From: an uncultured Acetatifactor sp. | GTDB lineage: Bacteria > Bacillota > Clostridia > Lachnospirales > Lachnospiraceae | Length of the DNA stretch: 64,000 nucleotides | Assembly: GCA_910586215.1 (NCBI GenBank) | Contig: CAJUGH010000001.1 | Span: forward strand, 124,001-188,000 | Direction of reading: 5' to 3' | Shown: positions 32,987 through 42,800 of the stretch, piece by piece | How the letters are laid out: each line of letters starts with the position of its first letter | Position numbering within the stretch: position 1 is the first letter of the stretch | The notes under the pieces: generated by a model | The model's database searches: none | Told to the model about the DNA's origin: nothing | What the model saw: only the letters and a program-made list of their open reading frames with translations | Program-made: the position numbers and the translations under genes

Positions 32987-35080
32987 ATGAAGGTTTATAC
33001 AACTGACAAGATTCGTAATGTAGTACTGCTGGGACATGGCGGCAGCGGCAAGACCAGTCTGGCAGAGGCTTTCGGCTATCTGTCCGGCATCACATCCAGG
33101 ATGGGAAAGGTGACTGACGGAAATACCATAAGCGACTACAGCAAGGAAGAGCAGAAGCGCCAGTTTTCCATCAATACCTCCATTATTCCGATCGAGTGGG
33201 AAGGCTACAAGATCAATGTGATAGATACTCCCGGCTATTTTGACTTTGTGGGCGAGGTGGAGGAGGCTGTCAGTGCGGCAGGTGCGGCCATCATCGTGGT
33301 GAACGGCAAGTCCGGTATAGAAGTAGGCACCCAGAAGGCATGGGAACTGTGTGAGAAATATAAGCTGCCCAGGTTCGTCTATGTGTCCAACATGGACGTG
33401 GACAATGCATCCTTCCGTCAGGTAGTGGAGGATATGACCAACCTGTATGGCAAGAAGATGGCGCCCTTCCATCTCCCTATCCGTGAGAATGAGAAGTTCG
33501 TGGGTTATGTGAATGTGATCACGGAGACAGGCAACCGCTGGCAGGGAAAGGAAGTGGTTCCCTGTGAGGTGCCGGAATACAATAAGGCCAACCTGCAACT
33601 CTGCCGTGACACCTTGATGGAGGCCGTAGCGGAGACCAGTGAGGAGATGATGGAGCGGTATTTTGGCGGGGAGACCTTCTCTGAGGCAGAGATCCGTGCA
33701 GCCCTGCGCACCAATGTGTGTGACTGCAGTATTGTACCTATGACCATGGGGTCCAACGTGCTCTGCCAGGGAATGTATACCCTGTTGGATGACATCATCA
33801 AATACATGCCCAGCCCGGAGAACCGCAAGGTGGCAGGCATCAATATGAAGACAAACGAGATCTACAATGCGGATTATGATTTCTCCAAGGCTAAGTCTGC
33901 CTACATATGGAAGACCATAGTGGATCCTTTCATCGGGAAATATTCCTTGATCAAGGTGAACTCTGGTGTGCTGAAAACAGACGACCTGATCTACAATGTG
34001 GACCGTGATATCGAGGAGAAGATCGGCAAACTCTATGTGCTACAGGGCAATAAGCCCCTGGAAGTGCCGGAACTCCACGCAGGTGATATCGGTGCCCTGG
34101 CCAAGCTTACGGCTGCCAGGACAGGCAACAGCCTCTCCACCAAGGGGACTACCATTAAGTTCGGCAAGGCTGAGATCTCCACCCCTTATACATACATGCG
34201 CTATAAGCCCAGGAACAAGGGGGATGTGGATAAGATTTCCCAGGCATTACAGAAGATTACCCATGAAGATCAGACCATCCGTATGGTAAATGACTCTGAC
34301 AACCGTCAGCTACTGCTCTATGGTATGGGTGACCAGCATCTGGAAGTCGTTGTCAGCAGGCTGCTGAATGAGTATAAAGTGGAAGTGGAACTGACCCAGC
34401 CCAAGATTGCATACCGGGAGACCATCCGGAAGCAGTCCGATGTGGAGAGCAAGTATAAGAAGCAGTCCGGCGGACACGGACAGTACGGCCATGTAAAGAT
34501 GCGCTTTAGCCCTTCCGGCGACCTGGAACAGCCCTATGTGTTTGAGCAGGAAGTGGTGGGCGGTGCGGTGCCCAAGAACTATTTCCCGGCAGTAGAAAAG
34601 GGAATCCAGGATTCTGTTACAAAAGGTCCCCTGGCGGCTTATCCTGTGGTAGGGGTGAAGGCTGTTCTCTACGATGGATCCTATCATCCGGTGGATTCTT
34701 CCGAGATGGCATTTAAGACGGCGGCCATCCAGGCCTTCCGCAAAGGATTCATGGAGGCAGGTCCGGTGCTCTTAGAGCCGATCATGTCAGTGAAGGTGGT
34801 GGTGCCAGATGCTTATACCGGCGACATCATGGGCGATCTGAACAAGAGGAGAGGCCGTGTGCTGGGCATGAATCCTGCACCCGGCGGAAAGCAGGTGATT
34901 GAGGCAGATGTTCCCATGAGTGGTCTGTTCGGGTACTGCACTGATTTGCGGTCCATGACTGGCGGACGGGGAGATTATTCCTATGAATTTGCCCGTTATG
35001 AGCAGACACCTTCCGATGTCCAGGAGAAGGAAGTGGCAGCCAGGGCCGCCAAGGTGAGTGAGGAAGGTTCTGACGACTGA
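32987..35080 (+). CDS. Elongation factor G-like GTPase (EF-G2 type)
   Basis: 697 residues with the five-domain EF-G layout. The P-loop reads GHGGSGKTS instead of the AHVDAGKT of canonical EF-G, which is usual for the EF-G-like paralogue group. DTPGYFDFVGEV is the G3 motif. The guanine-specificity motif NKxD appears as SNMD (YVSNMDVDNASF), an unusual double change. Domain IV (GGHGQYGHVKMRF) and the C-terminal GRVLGMNPAPGG and GYCTDLRSMTGGRGDY are well conserved. Such paralogues do not replace EF-G; their exact role on the ribosome is unclear. The start is ATG 32987 with GGAGG upstream; an extension to 32897 in the same frame has no family similarity. It is transcribed alone. Confidence 0.9.
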   Translation: MKVYTTDKIRNVVLLGHGGSGKTSLAEAFGYLSGITSRMGKVTDGNTISDYSKEEQKRQFSINTSIIPIEWEGYKINVIDTPGYFDFVGEVEEAVSAAGAAIIVVNGKSGIEVGTQKAWELCEKYKLPRFVYVSNMDVDNASFRQVVEDMTNLYGKKMAPFHLPIRENEKFVGYVNVITETGNRWQGKEVVPCEVPEYNKANLQLCRDTLMEAVAETSEEMMERYFGGETFSEAEIRAALRTNVCDCSIVPMTMGSNVLCQGMYTLLDDIIKYMPSPENRKVAGINMKTNEIYNADYDFSKAKSAYIWKTIVDPFIGKYSLIKVNSGVLKTDDLIYNVDRDIEEKIGKLYVLQGNKPLEVPELHAGDIGALAKLTAARTGNSLSTKGTTIKFGKAEISTPYTYMRYKPRNKGDVDKISQALQKITHEDQTIRMVNDSDNRQLLLYGMGDQHLEVVVSRLLNEYKVEVELTQPKIAYRETIRKQSDVESKYKKQSGGHGQYGHVKMRFSPSGDLEQPYVFEQEVVGGAVPKNYFPAVEKGIQDSVTKGPLAAYPVVGVKAVLYDGSYHPVDSSEMAFKTAAIQAFRKGFMEAGPVLLEPIMSVKVVVPDAYTGDIMGDLNKRRGRVLGMNPAPGGKQVIEADVPMSGLFGYCTDLRSMTGGRGDYSYEFARYEQTPSDVQEKEVAARAAKVSEEGSDD

Positions 35081-35130
35081 TAACTGCGTGGTTCCTGTGG
35101 ATGATTATGGACAGGGGAAGGGAAATCGTT

Positions 35131-35154
35131 GCTGTGAACGGAGTGAACAGTAAC
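35131..35154 (+). repeat. Dispersed intergenic repeat, copy identical to 20984-21007
   Basis: The same 24 bases as at 20984-21007, preceded here by GTT so that the outer ends GTTGCTGT and ACAGTAAC can pair with one G-T. It lies between the EF-G-like gene and pepF. Confidence 0.75.
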
Positions 35155-35283
35155 GGGAAATCTTGTCCTGGGGCAGGAGAAGTGAACGAAGGAGCAGGTG
35201 GGGTCTGTGGGGGGGGCATGTCGTCTTCCACAGGCCTCTTCCTGTGGCCGGTGGGTATAAATAGAGATAAGGAGGAAGAGAAA

Positions 35284-37083
35284 ATGGCAGAAGCAGTAGC
35301 GAAGAGAAATGAGGTACCAGTGGAGAAACGCTGGGCCGTGGAGGACCTGTTTGAGAACAGGGAAGCCTGGGAGGCAGCCCTGGAGGCAGCATCAAGGCGC
35401 CTGGAACAGGTGGCCTCCTATAAGGGGCATCTGGGAGATAGTGCCCAGTCCCTCAAGGAATACCTGGATTTTGAGGACAGCCTGGATCAGGAGATTGAGA
35501 AGGTGTATATGTATGCCCATCTGAACATGGATGTGGATACTACGGATGTGGACGGCCAGGCCATGTATATGAAAGTCCAGAGACTGTATGCCAGGGCAGG
35601 GGAGATGGAAGCCTTTGTGACACCGGAGATCATGGCGATCCCTGCAAAGACCCTGGCAGGCTGGCAGGCATCTGAGCCGGGGCTGCAAGTCTATAAACGT
35701 CTGTTTACATTGCTAGAGCGGAGAAGGGCGCACACCAGGAATGACGAGGTGGAGACCCTGCTGGCCAGCGCAGGGGAGATGTCCCAGTCCCCTTCCGATG
35801 TCTATACCATGCTGAACAATGCGGATCTTACTTTCCCCAGGATCATTGGTGAGGACGGGGAGGAGACGGAAGTGACACAGGGCCGTTACGGGGGGCTGAT
35901 GGAGAGCAGGGACAGAGAGGTGCGCAAGGCGGCTTTCCGGTCCATGTACGCCAGCTATGGTCAGTTTGTGAATACCATTGCGGCTAACTTCACGGCGAAT
36001 ATCCGACAGGCAGTGTTCTATGCCAAGGCCAGGGGGTATGCCTCCACACGGGCCATGTACCTGGCACCTTCCAACATACCTGAAGAGGTCTACGACAATT
36101 TGATCCAGGTGATCCACGAGGCACTTCCTTCCATGTACCGCTATGTGGCATTGCGGAAGAAGATATTGGGAGTGGAGGAACTGCACATGTACGATGTATA
36201 TGTGCCTATTATTCCGGAGTGCAAGGTGGAGGTCCCCTTTGAAGAGGCCAGGGAGAAGATCTTGAAGGCCCTGGAACCCCTGGGGGAGGACTATCTGGCG
36301 GCCCTGCGGGAGGGATTTGAGAACCGGTGGATTGATGCCTGTGAAAATGTGGGCAAGAGAAGCGGCGCCTATTGCAGTGGCGGCACAGTTACCCACCCCT
36401 TTGTACTCATGACCTACAAGGAAAAGCTGGATGACATGTTCACCCTGGCCCATGAGATGGGACATGCCATGCACAGTTATTTCAGCAACAAGACCCAACC
36501 CCACCAGACGGCTTCCTACAGGATCTTCGTGGCAGAGGTAGCATCTACCTGCAATGAGATCCTGTTGACCCGCTACCTGCTTGGAACTACCCAGGACAAG
36601 GCCCAGAAAGCCTATGTGATCAATCATTTCCTGGACGGGATGAAGGGCACTATGTTCCGTCAGACCATGTTCGCAGAGTTTGAGATGCTGGCACACAGGA
36701 TGTTTGAGAATGGAGAGTCCCTGACGGCAGAGAGGCTGAACCAGGTATACCTGGAACTGAACCAGAAATATTTCGGGCCGGATATGGTATCGGATCCTGA
36801 GATCCGGCTGGAGTGGGCGAAGATCCCGCATTTCTATACGCCTTTTTATGTATACCAGTATGCTACCGGTATTGCAGCGGCGGCAGCACTGGCTACACGG
36901 ATCCAGGAACTGGGGGAGGAAGGAGTCCGCGACTACATGAAGTTCCTGACCGGAGGCGGCTCCCAGGACCCCATTGACCTGCTGAAGCTGGCAGGGGTGG
37001 ACATGGGTAGGAAGGAGCCTGTGCAGGCGGCGGTGAAGCTGTTTGACGAAATGCTGGGAGAATTGGAAGAACTGCTGGCGTAA
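35284..37083 (+). CDS. pepF: Oligoendopeptidase F (M3B family)
   Basis: PepF is a cytoplasmic zinc metallopeptidase that cuts peptides of about 7-17 residues. The 599-residue length is normal. The zinc site HEMGHAMHSYFSN (HExxH with the downstream Glu in FVAEVASTCNEILL) is at residues 395-425; SGAYCSGGTVTHPFVLMTY precedes it and YQYATGIAAAAALA follows near 525, all as in PepF. No signal peptide. The start is ATG 35284 immediately after AAGGAGGAAGAG; the frame runs further upstream without family similarity and through a dispersed repeat, so that part is not coding. It is followed by a strong terminator. Confidence 0.96.
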   Translation: MAEAVAKRNEVPVEKRWAVEDLFENREAWEAALEAASRRLEQVASYKGHLGDSAQSLKEYLDFEDSLDQEIEKVYMYAHLNMDVDTTDVDGQAMYMKVQRLYARAGEMEAFVTPEIMAIPAKTLAGWQASEPGLQVYKRLFTLLERRRAHTRNDEVETLLASAGEMSQSPSDVYTMLNNADLTFPRIIGEDGEETEVTQGRYGGLMESRDREVRKAAFRSMYASYGQFVNTIAANFTANIRQAVFYAKARGYASTRAMYLAPSNIPEEVYDNLIQVIHEALPSMYRYVALRKKILGVEELHMYDVYVPIIPECKVEVPFEEAREKILKALEPLGEDYLAALREGFENRWIDACENVGKRSGAYCSGGTVTHPFVLMTYKEKLDDMFTLAHEMGHAMHSYFSNKTQPHQTASYRIFVAEVASTCNEILLTRYLLGTTQDKAQKAYVINHFLDGMKGTMFRQTMFAEFEMLAHRMFENGESLTAERLNQVYLELNQKYFGPDMVSDPEIRLEWAKIPHFYTPFYVYQYATGIAAAAALATRIQELGEEGVRDYMKFLTGGGSQDPIDLLKLAGVDMGRKEPVQAAVKLFDEMLGELEELLA

Positions 37084-37113
37084 GGTGCACAGAGGGATAG
37101 ACTGCACTGGCAG

Positions 37114-37155
37114 GAACCCGGATAGGGGCGGATGACTCTGCCCTTTTCCGGGTTC
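37114..37155. terminator. Bidirectional terminator between pepF and the minus-strand small genes
   Basis: GAACCCGGA (37114-37122) and TCCGGGTTC (37147-37155) form a perfect stem, with complementary GGGGC and GCCC inside. A T-run follows in both directions nearby (TTTTT at 37170-37174). Confidence 0.7.
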
Positions 37156-37172
37156 TGCGCCAAGAGAGATTT

Positions 37173-37469
37173 TTATCTGTGCTGCTCCTGCTGCCTGTTT
37201 TTCTCCAACAGTTTGTCGATCTGTGTCAGTTCCTCCTGGCTGCTGTATTTCCGGATGGCGGTGATGGCAGCGTTCATCTCCTGGGGGGTGAATGCCAGGT
37301 TTTCCTGTTTGGCCCTTTTCATCATGGGCATCAGGTAGGCCATCATCTCCTTCTGATTCTTGCCGCGTCCCTGTGCGAAGAGTTGCTCCAGGAACTGTAG
37401 TTTTCTCTGGGGAATGTCTTTGACCAGTGGATCTGACATCCAGGCTGGTCTGGTGTGGTTTTCTGCCAT
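37173..37469 (-). CDS. Small hypothetical protein, helical and basic
   Basis: 98 residues, no recognised family. After an opening ENHTRPAWMSDPLVKDIPQR the sequence is helical: LQFLEQLFAQGRGKNQKEMM, AYLMPMMKRAKQENLAFT and PQEMNAAITAIRKYSSQEEL, ending in a charged tail. No signal peptide or membrane span. The start ATG 37469 is preceded by AAAGGCAGGA; the frame continues 66 codons further upstream but that part overlaps the neighbouring gene and shows no bias. The gene lies 37 bases after the 192-residue gene that precedes it on the same strand, so they form a two-gene operon. It looks like a regulator or structural helper; nothing more can be said. Confidence 0.62.
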   Translation of the reverse strand: MAENHTRPAWMSDPLVKDIPQRKLQFLEQLFAQGRGKNQKEMMAYLMPMMKRAKQENLAFTPQEMNAAITAIRKYSSQEELTQIDKLLEKNRQQEQHR

Positions 37470-37506
37470 GGTAAATCCTGCCTTTCTTTGCTTTTTGGCG
37501 GTTGGC

Positions 37507-38085
37507 TTAGGGATCCTGTCCGTTATCGTTGCCGAACATCTGGAACAGGGAGTTAAGGTCCATGCCGGACATTCCTGCCATGCCGGAGAGGGCAGAGAGG
37601 AAATCAAAGGAACCGTCGCCTGGAGTCCCTGCACTTTCCGTGCCGCTTCCGGCGGTATCTTTTCCATCGTCTCCGCCCATATATTCCTTCATCATTTCCA
37701 TCATCTCCATCATTTCCTTCATTTTGGAGATGCCGTTTATCATCTGGATGACAGACTCCAGTCTGGCACGTTCTGCGTCACCGCAGAAGGGGAGCAGTTC
37801 CTCCAGGAAATCCACCACATCCCCGGAACCTTCCTGGAGCAGGCTGCCGCTTAGGAGTCTGTCAAGAGGCAGAACCCTGTGTCCATAGAACAGTGGCATA
37901 TCCTGGGGACGGGAGAGGAGCTGCATGGCATGCTGGAACTCGGCGAACTTGATATAGACGGCAAACCCGCCCTGCTGCCTGGGAGGCAGCCAGGAGAGAA
38001 TCACTTTCATCATCTGGATCCGATTTGTGGTCATCAGACTGTCAAACGCTGTGATAGTCTCTCTTCCCTTCTCCTCCATAGCCAT
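37507..38085 (-). CDS. Hypothetical protein with Met/Glu-rich helix and Gly/Ser tail
   Basis: 192 residues; no family recognised. The first 90 are mixed (FDSLMTTNRIQMMKVILSWL, then an Arg/Gln loop). A helix rich in Met, Glu and Lys follows (MKEMMEMMEMMKEYMGG, residues about 122-138), and the end is Gly, Ser and Asp-rich with repeated GMAGMSGMD-type units. No signal peptide or membrane span. It is cotranscribed with the 98-residue gene. The start is ATG 38085 with AGGTGTG just upstream. Low-complexity ends like these occur in spore and cell-envelope associated proteins of clostridia, but this is only a guess. Confidence 0.65.
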   Translation of the reverse strand: MAMEEKGRETITAFDSLMTTNRIQMMKVILSWLPPRQQGGFAVYIKFAEFQHAMQLLSRPQDMPLFYGHRVLPLDRLLSGSLLQEGSGDVVDFLEELLPFCGDAERARLESVIQMINGISKMKEMMEMMEMMKEYMGGDDGKDTAGSGTESAGTPGDGSFDFLSALSGMAGMSGMDLNSLFQMFGNDNGQDP

Positions 38086-38180
38086 ATCACACCTTTCCGT
38101 GCCTGGAACCAGGCATCTACTTTATCCTATGATGTAGATGAGGCACTTATGTACAGACATATACTTGCCAGGTATGGTGA

Positions 38181-38235
38181 AACAGGCTCCCGGAGGAGCC
38201 TGTTGTGCTAGGAAAAGCGGCCCAGACAGGCCGCA
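38181..38235 (-). terminator. Tandem terminators after the Cys/Gly-rich gene
   Basis: On the minus strand the first hairpin (GCGGCC stems at 38235-38230 and 38223-38218) is followed by TTTTCC. A second hairpin of ten perfect base pairs (38204-38195 with 38190-38181, loop 4) is followed by TTTC. Confidence 0.7.
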
Positions 38236-38244
38236 GACTAGGGA

Positions 38245-38568
38245 TTAGCAGCAGGAATTGCCGCAGCCACAGGAATTGCCACATCCACATCCGTTGCCGC
38301 CAAACAGTCCGCTTCCACCACCGCAGAAGCAGGAGAACAGCAGGATCAGGATGAGCCATTCGCAGCTATCGCCACCGAACAGGCTGCTGCCGCATCCGCC
38401 GCAGCCACATCCGCTGCCGCGTCCGCCATTGCCGAACCCGCCGCAGCAGGACAGCAGCAGGAGAATCCAGATCCAGTTGCTGCCGCCACATCCACATCCG
38501 TTGTTCTGGGAGCTTACGCATCCGCAAGAGTCATTGCAGCCACAATTTGTAGCAGTCAGGTCACTCAT
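38245..38568 (-). CDS. Cys/Gly-rich small protein (high-cysteine 'chorion class' type)
   Basis: 107 residues, of which about 20 are Cys and 30 Gly. Blocks of CGCG, CGGG and GNSCGCG alternate with two hydrophobic stretches (WIWILLLLSCC and CEWLILILLFSCFC), so the protein is membrane-associated or self-assembling. Databases label such clostridial proteins 'chorion class high-cysteine'; no function is established and a role in spore coats or envelope is only suspected. The start ATG 38568 follows GGAGG by eight bases. On the minus strand a TTGACA at 38624-38619 with a weak -10 (TAAAGC) is a possible promoter. The DNA is repetitive because of the Gly/Cys codons. Confidence 0.7.
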   Translation of the reverse strand: MSDLTATNCGCNDSCGCVSSQNNGCGCGGSNWIWILLLLSCCGGFGNGGRGSGCGCGGCGSSLFGGDSCEWLILILLFSCFCGGGSGLFGGNGCGCGNSCGCGNSCC

Positions 38569-38650
38569 TTTATTTGCCTCCAAGGGTTTATTTATGCTTT
38601 ATTCTATGCAGGGCGGCCTGTCAATGTTTCCCACAGGCAGGGGAAATATT

Positions 38651-38683
38651 GTTACTTTTCACGGCCTTGCCGTTCAAAGCAAC
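38651..38683 (-). repeat. Dispersed intergenic repeat, long (33-bp) variant
   Basis: Read on the minus strand this element matches 46911-46943 at 29 of 33 bases, with the same GTTGCT start, AACGGCA/GGCCG core and AGTAAC end. The core and ends can fold into an imperfect hairpin. Confidence 0.72.
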
Positions 38684-38723
38684 AAAATTTTCCCGGTTTG
38701 GGGTGTGCAGGGCAGATTTACCC

Positions 38724-38751
38724 TTGCATAAATTGAAATATGAGGTAAAAT
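38724..38751 (+). promoter_or_regulatory. Promoter of the sortase-surface protein operon
   Basis: TTGCAT (38724-38729), a 16-nt spacer and TAAAAT (38746-38751) lie 37 nt before the sortase start. Confidence 0.6.
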
Positions 38752-38788
38752 AGGAAGAGAAGCAAATGGGTTTGACAGGAAAGAGGAT

Positions 38789-39892
38789 ATGGCACAACAG
38801 GAATACATAGTGGAGGGAAGGCATTTCCGCACGAAAGGGGATTATGTCCGTGCCCTGCGCGACAAAGGCACCATAGACAGGATCCGGAAGGAGACAGACC
38901 TGCAGGACAGAAGGCAGCTTGAGAAGCTGCAGAAGGATCTGAAGGAAGGAAAATACACTTTTTACTCCCTTCTGGAAGAAGATTTCAAGGAAGAGATTGG
39001 GAGGCTGCTGCAGGAGACTTCCCCCACATCCAGGGCAAAGCTGGAAGCTCGTGTACAGGAGGAATTGAAGAAACGGGAGAAAAGGCGTAAGTGGATCGTA
39101 CTGGCCTGCAGCCTGGTGGGGGTATGCTGCCTGACATATGCAGGAATCTATTTCTATTATGATTACCGTACCAACAGCACTTACCAGAAACTCAGCGAGA
39201 TGCGGCAGGAGCAGATAGCTGCGGCCGGATCGGCGGCCAGGCCGGCACCCACGCCGGAACCTACCCCCCAGTTTACCCTGGATGGGGAGAAGGAGCAGGA
39301 ACCCAGGGAGGTGCTGGAGGAATATAAAAATTTATTAAATGTGAACAAAAAGCTAATCGGATGGGTGAAAATTGACGATACAAATATAGATTACCCTGTG
39401 GTTCAGACTGTGGACAATGAGTACTATCTGGACCATAACCTGAACCAGGAATATGATAGGAATGGTTCCATCTTTATGGATAAGGACTGTGACGTGTTAA
39501 AGCCCAGTACCAATTACATTATTTACGGGCATCACATGAGCAGCGGGCGGATGTTCGGGAAGCTGGATCTGTATAAGAACCAGTCTTACTATGAGGAACA
39601 CCCCATCATCCAGTTTGATACCATATATGAAAAGGGAACCTATGAGGTCATGTATGTGTTTCGATCCAGGGTGTACAGCGAGAATGAAATAGTATTCAAA
39701 TATTATCAGTTTATAGACGCCAACAGTGAGCAGGAGTTCTATTCCAATATGGAAGAGATGGCTGCCCTGTCCCTGTATGATACAGGTGTGACTGCCAGGT
39801 ATGGGGATCAGCTGCTCACTCTTTCTACCTGTGACTACCAGGAGAAGAATGGGCGTTTTGTAGTCGTGGCGAAGAAAATCGCAAAGGAGTAG
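38789..39892 (+). CDS. srtB: Class B sortase
   Basis: Sortases cut a C-terminal sorting signal and join the surface protein to peptidoglycan. The protein has 367 residues: a helical, charged cytoplasmic part of about 100 residues, one membrane span (WIVLACSLVGVCCLTYAGIY, near 106-126), a short linker, and the class B catalytic domain. The active-site residues are His in IIYGHHMSSGRMFG, Cys in LTLSTCDY and Arg in NGRFVVV. The N-terminal cytoplasmic extension is longer than in most SrtB enzymes and begins with a HxRTKGDY-like segment, which may bind a partner. The stop lies five bases before the LRR substrate gene, whose AAAGGAG ribosome site overlaps it. The adjacent protein carries TPKTG and is the likely substrate. 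Confidence 0.93.
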   Translation: MAQQEYIVEGRHFRTKGDYVRALRDKGTIDRIRKETDLQDRRQLEKLQKDLKEGKYTFYSLLEEDFKEEIGRLLQETSPTSRAKLEARVQEELKKREKRRKWIVLACSLVGVCCLTYAGIYFYYDYRTNSTYQKLSEMRQEQIAAAGSAARPAPTPEPTPQFTLDGEKEQEPREVLEEYKNLLNVNKKLIGWVKIDDTNIDYPVVQTVDNEYYLDHNLNQEYDRNGSIFMDKDCDVLKPSTNYIIYGHHMSSGRMFGKLDLYKNQSYYEEHPIIQFDTIYEKGTYEVMYVFRSRVYSENEIVFKYYQFIDANSEQEFYSNMEEMAALSLYDTGVTARYGDQLLTLSTCDYQEKNGRFVVVAKKIAKE

Positions 39893-39897
39893 AGACA

Positions 39898-42800
39898 ATG
39901 GCAAAGGATGTCAAGAAGAGGGGTAAAACAAGGAAGCTGAAGAGGTCTGTCCGCAAGACACTGGGGGCGCTGTTCCTGGCGTCTGCCCTTGTGGTGGCAG
40001 CGATCCCTACGGAGGGGCTGGAGGCGGCGTCTTCTGCGGTTGATACGGATTGGGGAACCTTGAAGGATAACTGGGAAAACAATCCAAACCTGGATGTGAC
40101 AGCCAGCAGTATTCCGGATTGTACAGGAAAAACTATCTACACAACGGGAGATGGTAATTTTCAGTTTGCATATGTTCCGCCGGCAGGGCAGAGTTCTGAC
40201 AACCGGGTGGCAGTTGTGCTTGGCTACTATAAGAGCCAGACACTGGGAGAGGGTGGGACGCTGCGGATTCCCGATACCGTGGATGCCTACGCAAAGCTCT
40301 CTTCCAATGTGGGCAATACAGAAGGTGGACGTTGTGCCGTAAGCCGTAATAATGACTTCATTTTTTACCTGGAGACTGCTGTCTATGATCCGGTTTATCA
40401 GTTGGGTGCAGACGGGCAGCCGGAAAAAGCTCCCGATGGGACCCTGCTACCCCCAATTGGCCAGGAACTGAATGTGTCAAAATCCACATTTAAGCCTTGT
40501 ACTTACGACACCAAGGCAAACTGGGAAAAGGCCACGGCAGACGAAGAATCCCTCTGGTATTATCCAAAGGGTGTTATAGACGGGGTGCCAAATGGACTTC
40601 CCGAACGTGCAATTGGCAATGATCATTCCCGGATCCGGGATGCCAGGGTGAGTTATATTGGTAACCAATACCTGGCTGAAGGTGATGGCGGAGAGGGCAC
40701 CTGGAAGGTGGCCGGAAATGTCAAATACAACAATAGGGAAAATGGTATCTTTGCCAATGCCAGCAATATCGTCACCCTGGTCATGGGCAAGTACATGGTA
40801 GGTATTGGGGACTATGCTTTTTACGGATGTGGGAATGTTTCCAGTATTGAACTTCAGAATGGGTTAAATACCATTGGAGTGGGGGCATTTGCGAACTGTA
40901 TTAATATGCAGGAAGCGAAAATCGCCATCAATGCGCAGGTTTCCATCATTGGTGATTATGCTTTTTACGAGTGCCGGTCTTTAAGGAATTTTACAGTACC
41001 TGTCTCTGTCAGTATTCTTGGCAACTCTGTCTTTGAGGGATGTTATAATCTGGAAAACGTTGAGATGGCCAAGGAGTCAGGAGATGACAGCAGGGAAGTT
41101 ATGCTGAAGGAACTTGGGCTTAGGGTATTTAAGGGATGTACGAAGCTTCAGAGCTTGACTTTCCCCAGAAGCTTTGCTCAGGCAGATGTGGACCTGTCCA
41201 TATTTGATGGGTGTTCCTCTTTGCAGTATGTAGAGGCATCCAATATGAATGTGAATTTTGTGGCGGGTGGGACATCTGCATTTGCCACTTTAAAGCAGAC
41301 AGTTCCGTCTACCTTTTATTTTAAGGGTTCTAAGGATTCTGAATTGCATAAGACAGCCACAAGGGAACAGATAGCTTATAGTTTTTACGACTCAACGGTG
41401 CCGGATGATGTCTATGAACTGACAATTGTGGAGGGTGGGAAGAAAGCAATCTATCGTGTGGATACCCAGGACCGTCTGGTATACTGCGATATGGAAACCG
41501 GAATGGAGACGGTGACGCTGCCGGCTACCATAGGTCCCCATAAGCTGACTTCCATTGACTCCAGAACCTTCCAGCATAACTGTGCCTTGACAAAGATTAC
41601 CATACCGGCATCCATTACGACTATCGAGGGAAATGCTTTCCGGGGCTGTCATCGTTTAAGGAGTGTTATTTTTACGGATCCTACTAATCTTGCAAGTATT
41701 GGAAGCGGAGCCTTTCAGACGCAGGTAGACATTATTCATACAAATGGCACCGCCTGGTCATGCCCTGAAAAAGATACGGCCTTGACCAAAGATCCTGTGC
41801 TTTACTTTGTAGGACCGATTTCCTATGATTCCACTCCTTTTACCTATGCCATGGATCCTAATGAAAATATCAACAATGACAGTCAGAATGAGACGTATAT
41901 CACATATTACAGCGGATGGCCTATGAATCTGGAGGTGCGATATAATCCTGATACGGATAAGAACGAGTTGGTAAATTATCCAACTCTTCAGAACCTTACT
42001 TCGTATTCTACAACAAATTATCCGTATCTGACTGCTGAGAATATAGCGGATATGGGTGCAGCAGCAACGAAATATAGAGATGCCAATACTTCCTATCCAG
42101 AGGGATTTACAGATGGTGAGCGCCAGGTCATGAAATCTGTATTGGAAATTGAATTGCCGGAGGGGATTGAGAGTGTAAAGTCAGGGCTATTCAAAACGAA
42201 CGAAGGAAGCGAAGTGGCTCCGGATAGAGGATTGCCCAAGCAGCTTACAGCATACAGTCTCAGAGAAGTGGAAGACGAAATGTTTGACGGCTGTAAGTAC
42301 TTGACCAGCATTGCCTTGTCAGATGCAACGGAGAAGATCGGCAATTATGCTTTTAAAGATTGTGTGAATCTGACTAATGTGAGCCTGCCTGCGACTGTGA
42401 ACAAGATGGGGGTACGTCCCTTTGTGGGATGTGAGAAGCTGACAGGCGTGAATTTCAACGGGAGTCCTTATTTTTCCTGCGACAATTCCATTGTCTATGA
42501 ACTCAGCAATGGGAACAAGGATAAGATCGTCCAGTGCCTGGAAGCAAGAAGTGATGCCATGGTGACGGCCAATGAGACTGCGGGCATCACAGGAATATAT
42601 CCGGAAGCTTTCATGTATGCGAAAAACGTGCTCAGTATTGATTTAAGTGCTTCTACAGTTGATACCATACCGGAATACGGCTTTGCATATACTCCCAACC
42701 TGGCAATTTTAACATTGCCGCGCGTAGATACTTTTACGACAATAAAAGCAAATGCATTTAAGAACAGTGCCATGCAGAATTTAAAGGTTCCGGGGAAATT

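Noticed and set aside
35713..37107. Long minus-strand open frame of 464 codons opposite pepF
   Set aside because: It is a shadow of the strongly biased pepF coding frame, rich in His, Gln and Leu with no domain pattern. Similar shadows at 22513-23673 (-), 25624-26373 (-) and 59080-60375 (+) were left out for the same reason.
37470..37667. 66-codon upstream extension of the 98-residue minus-strand gene
   Set aside because: It overlaps the 192-residue gene in another frame and has low-complexity Pro/Ser/Cys content; ATG 37469 with AAAGGCAGGA is the better start.
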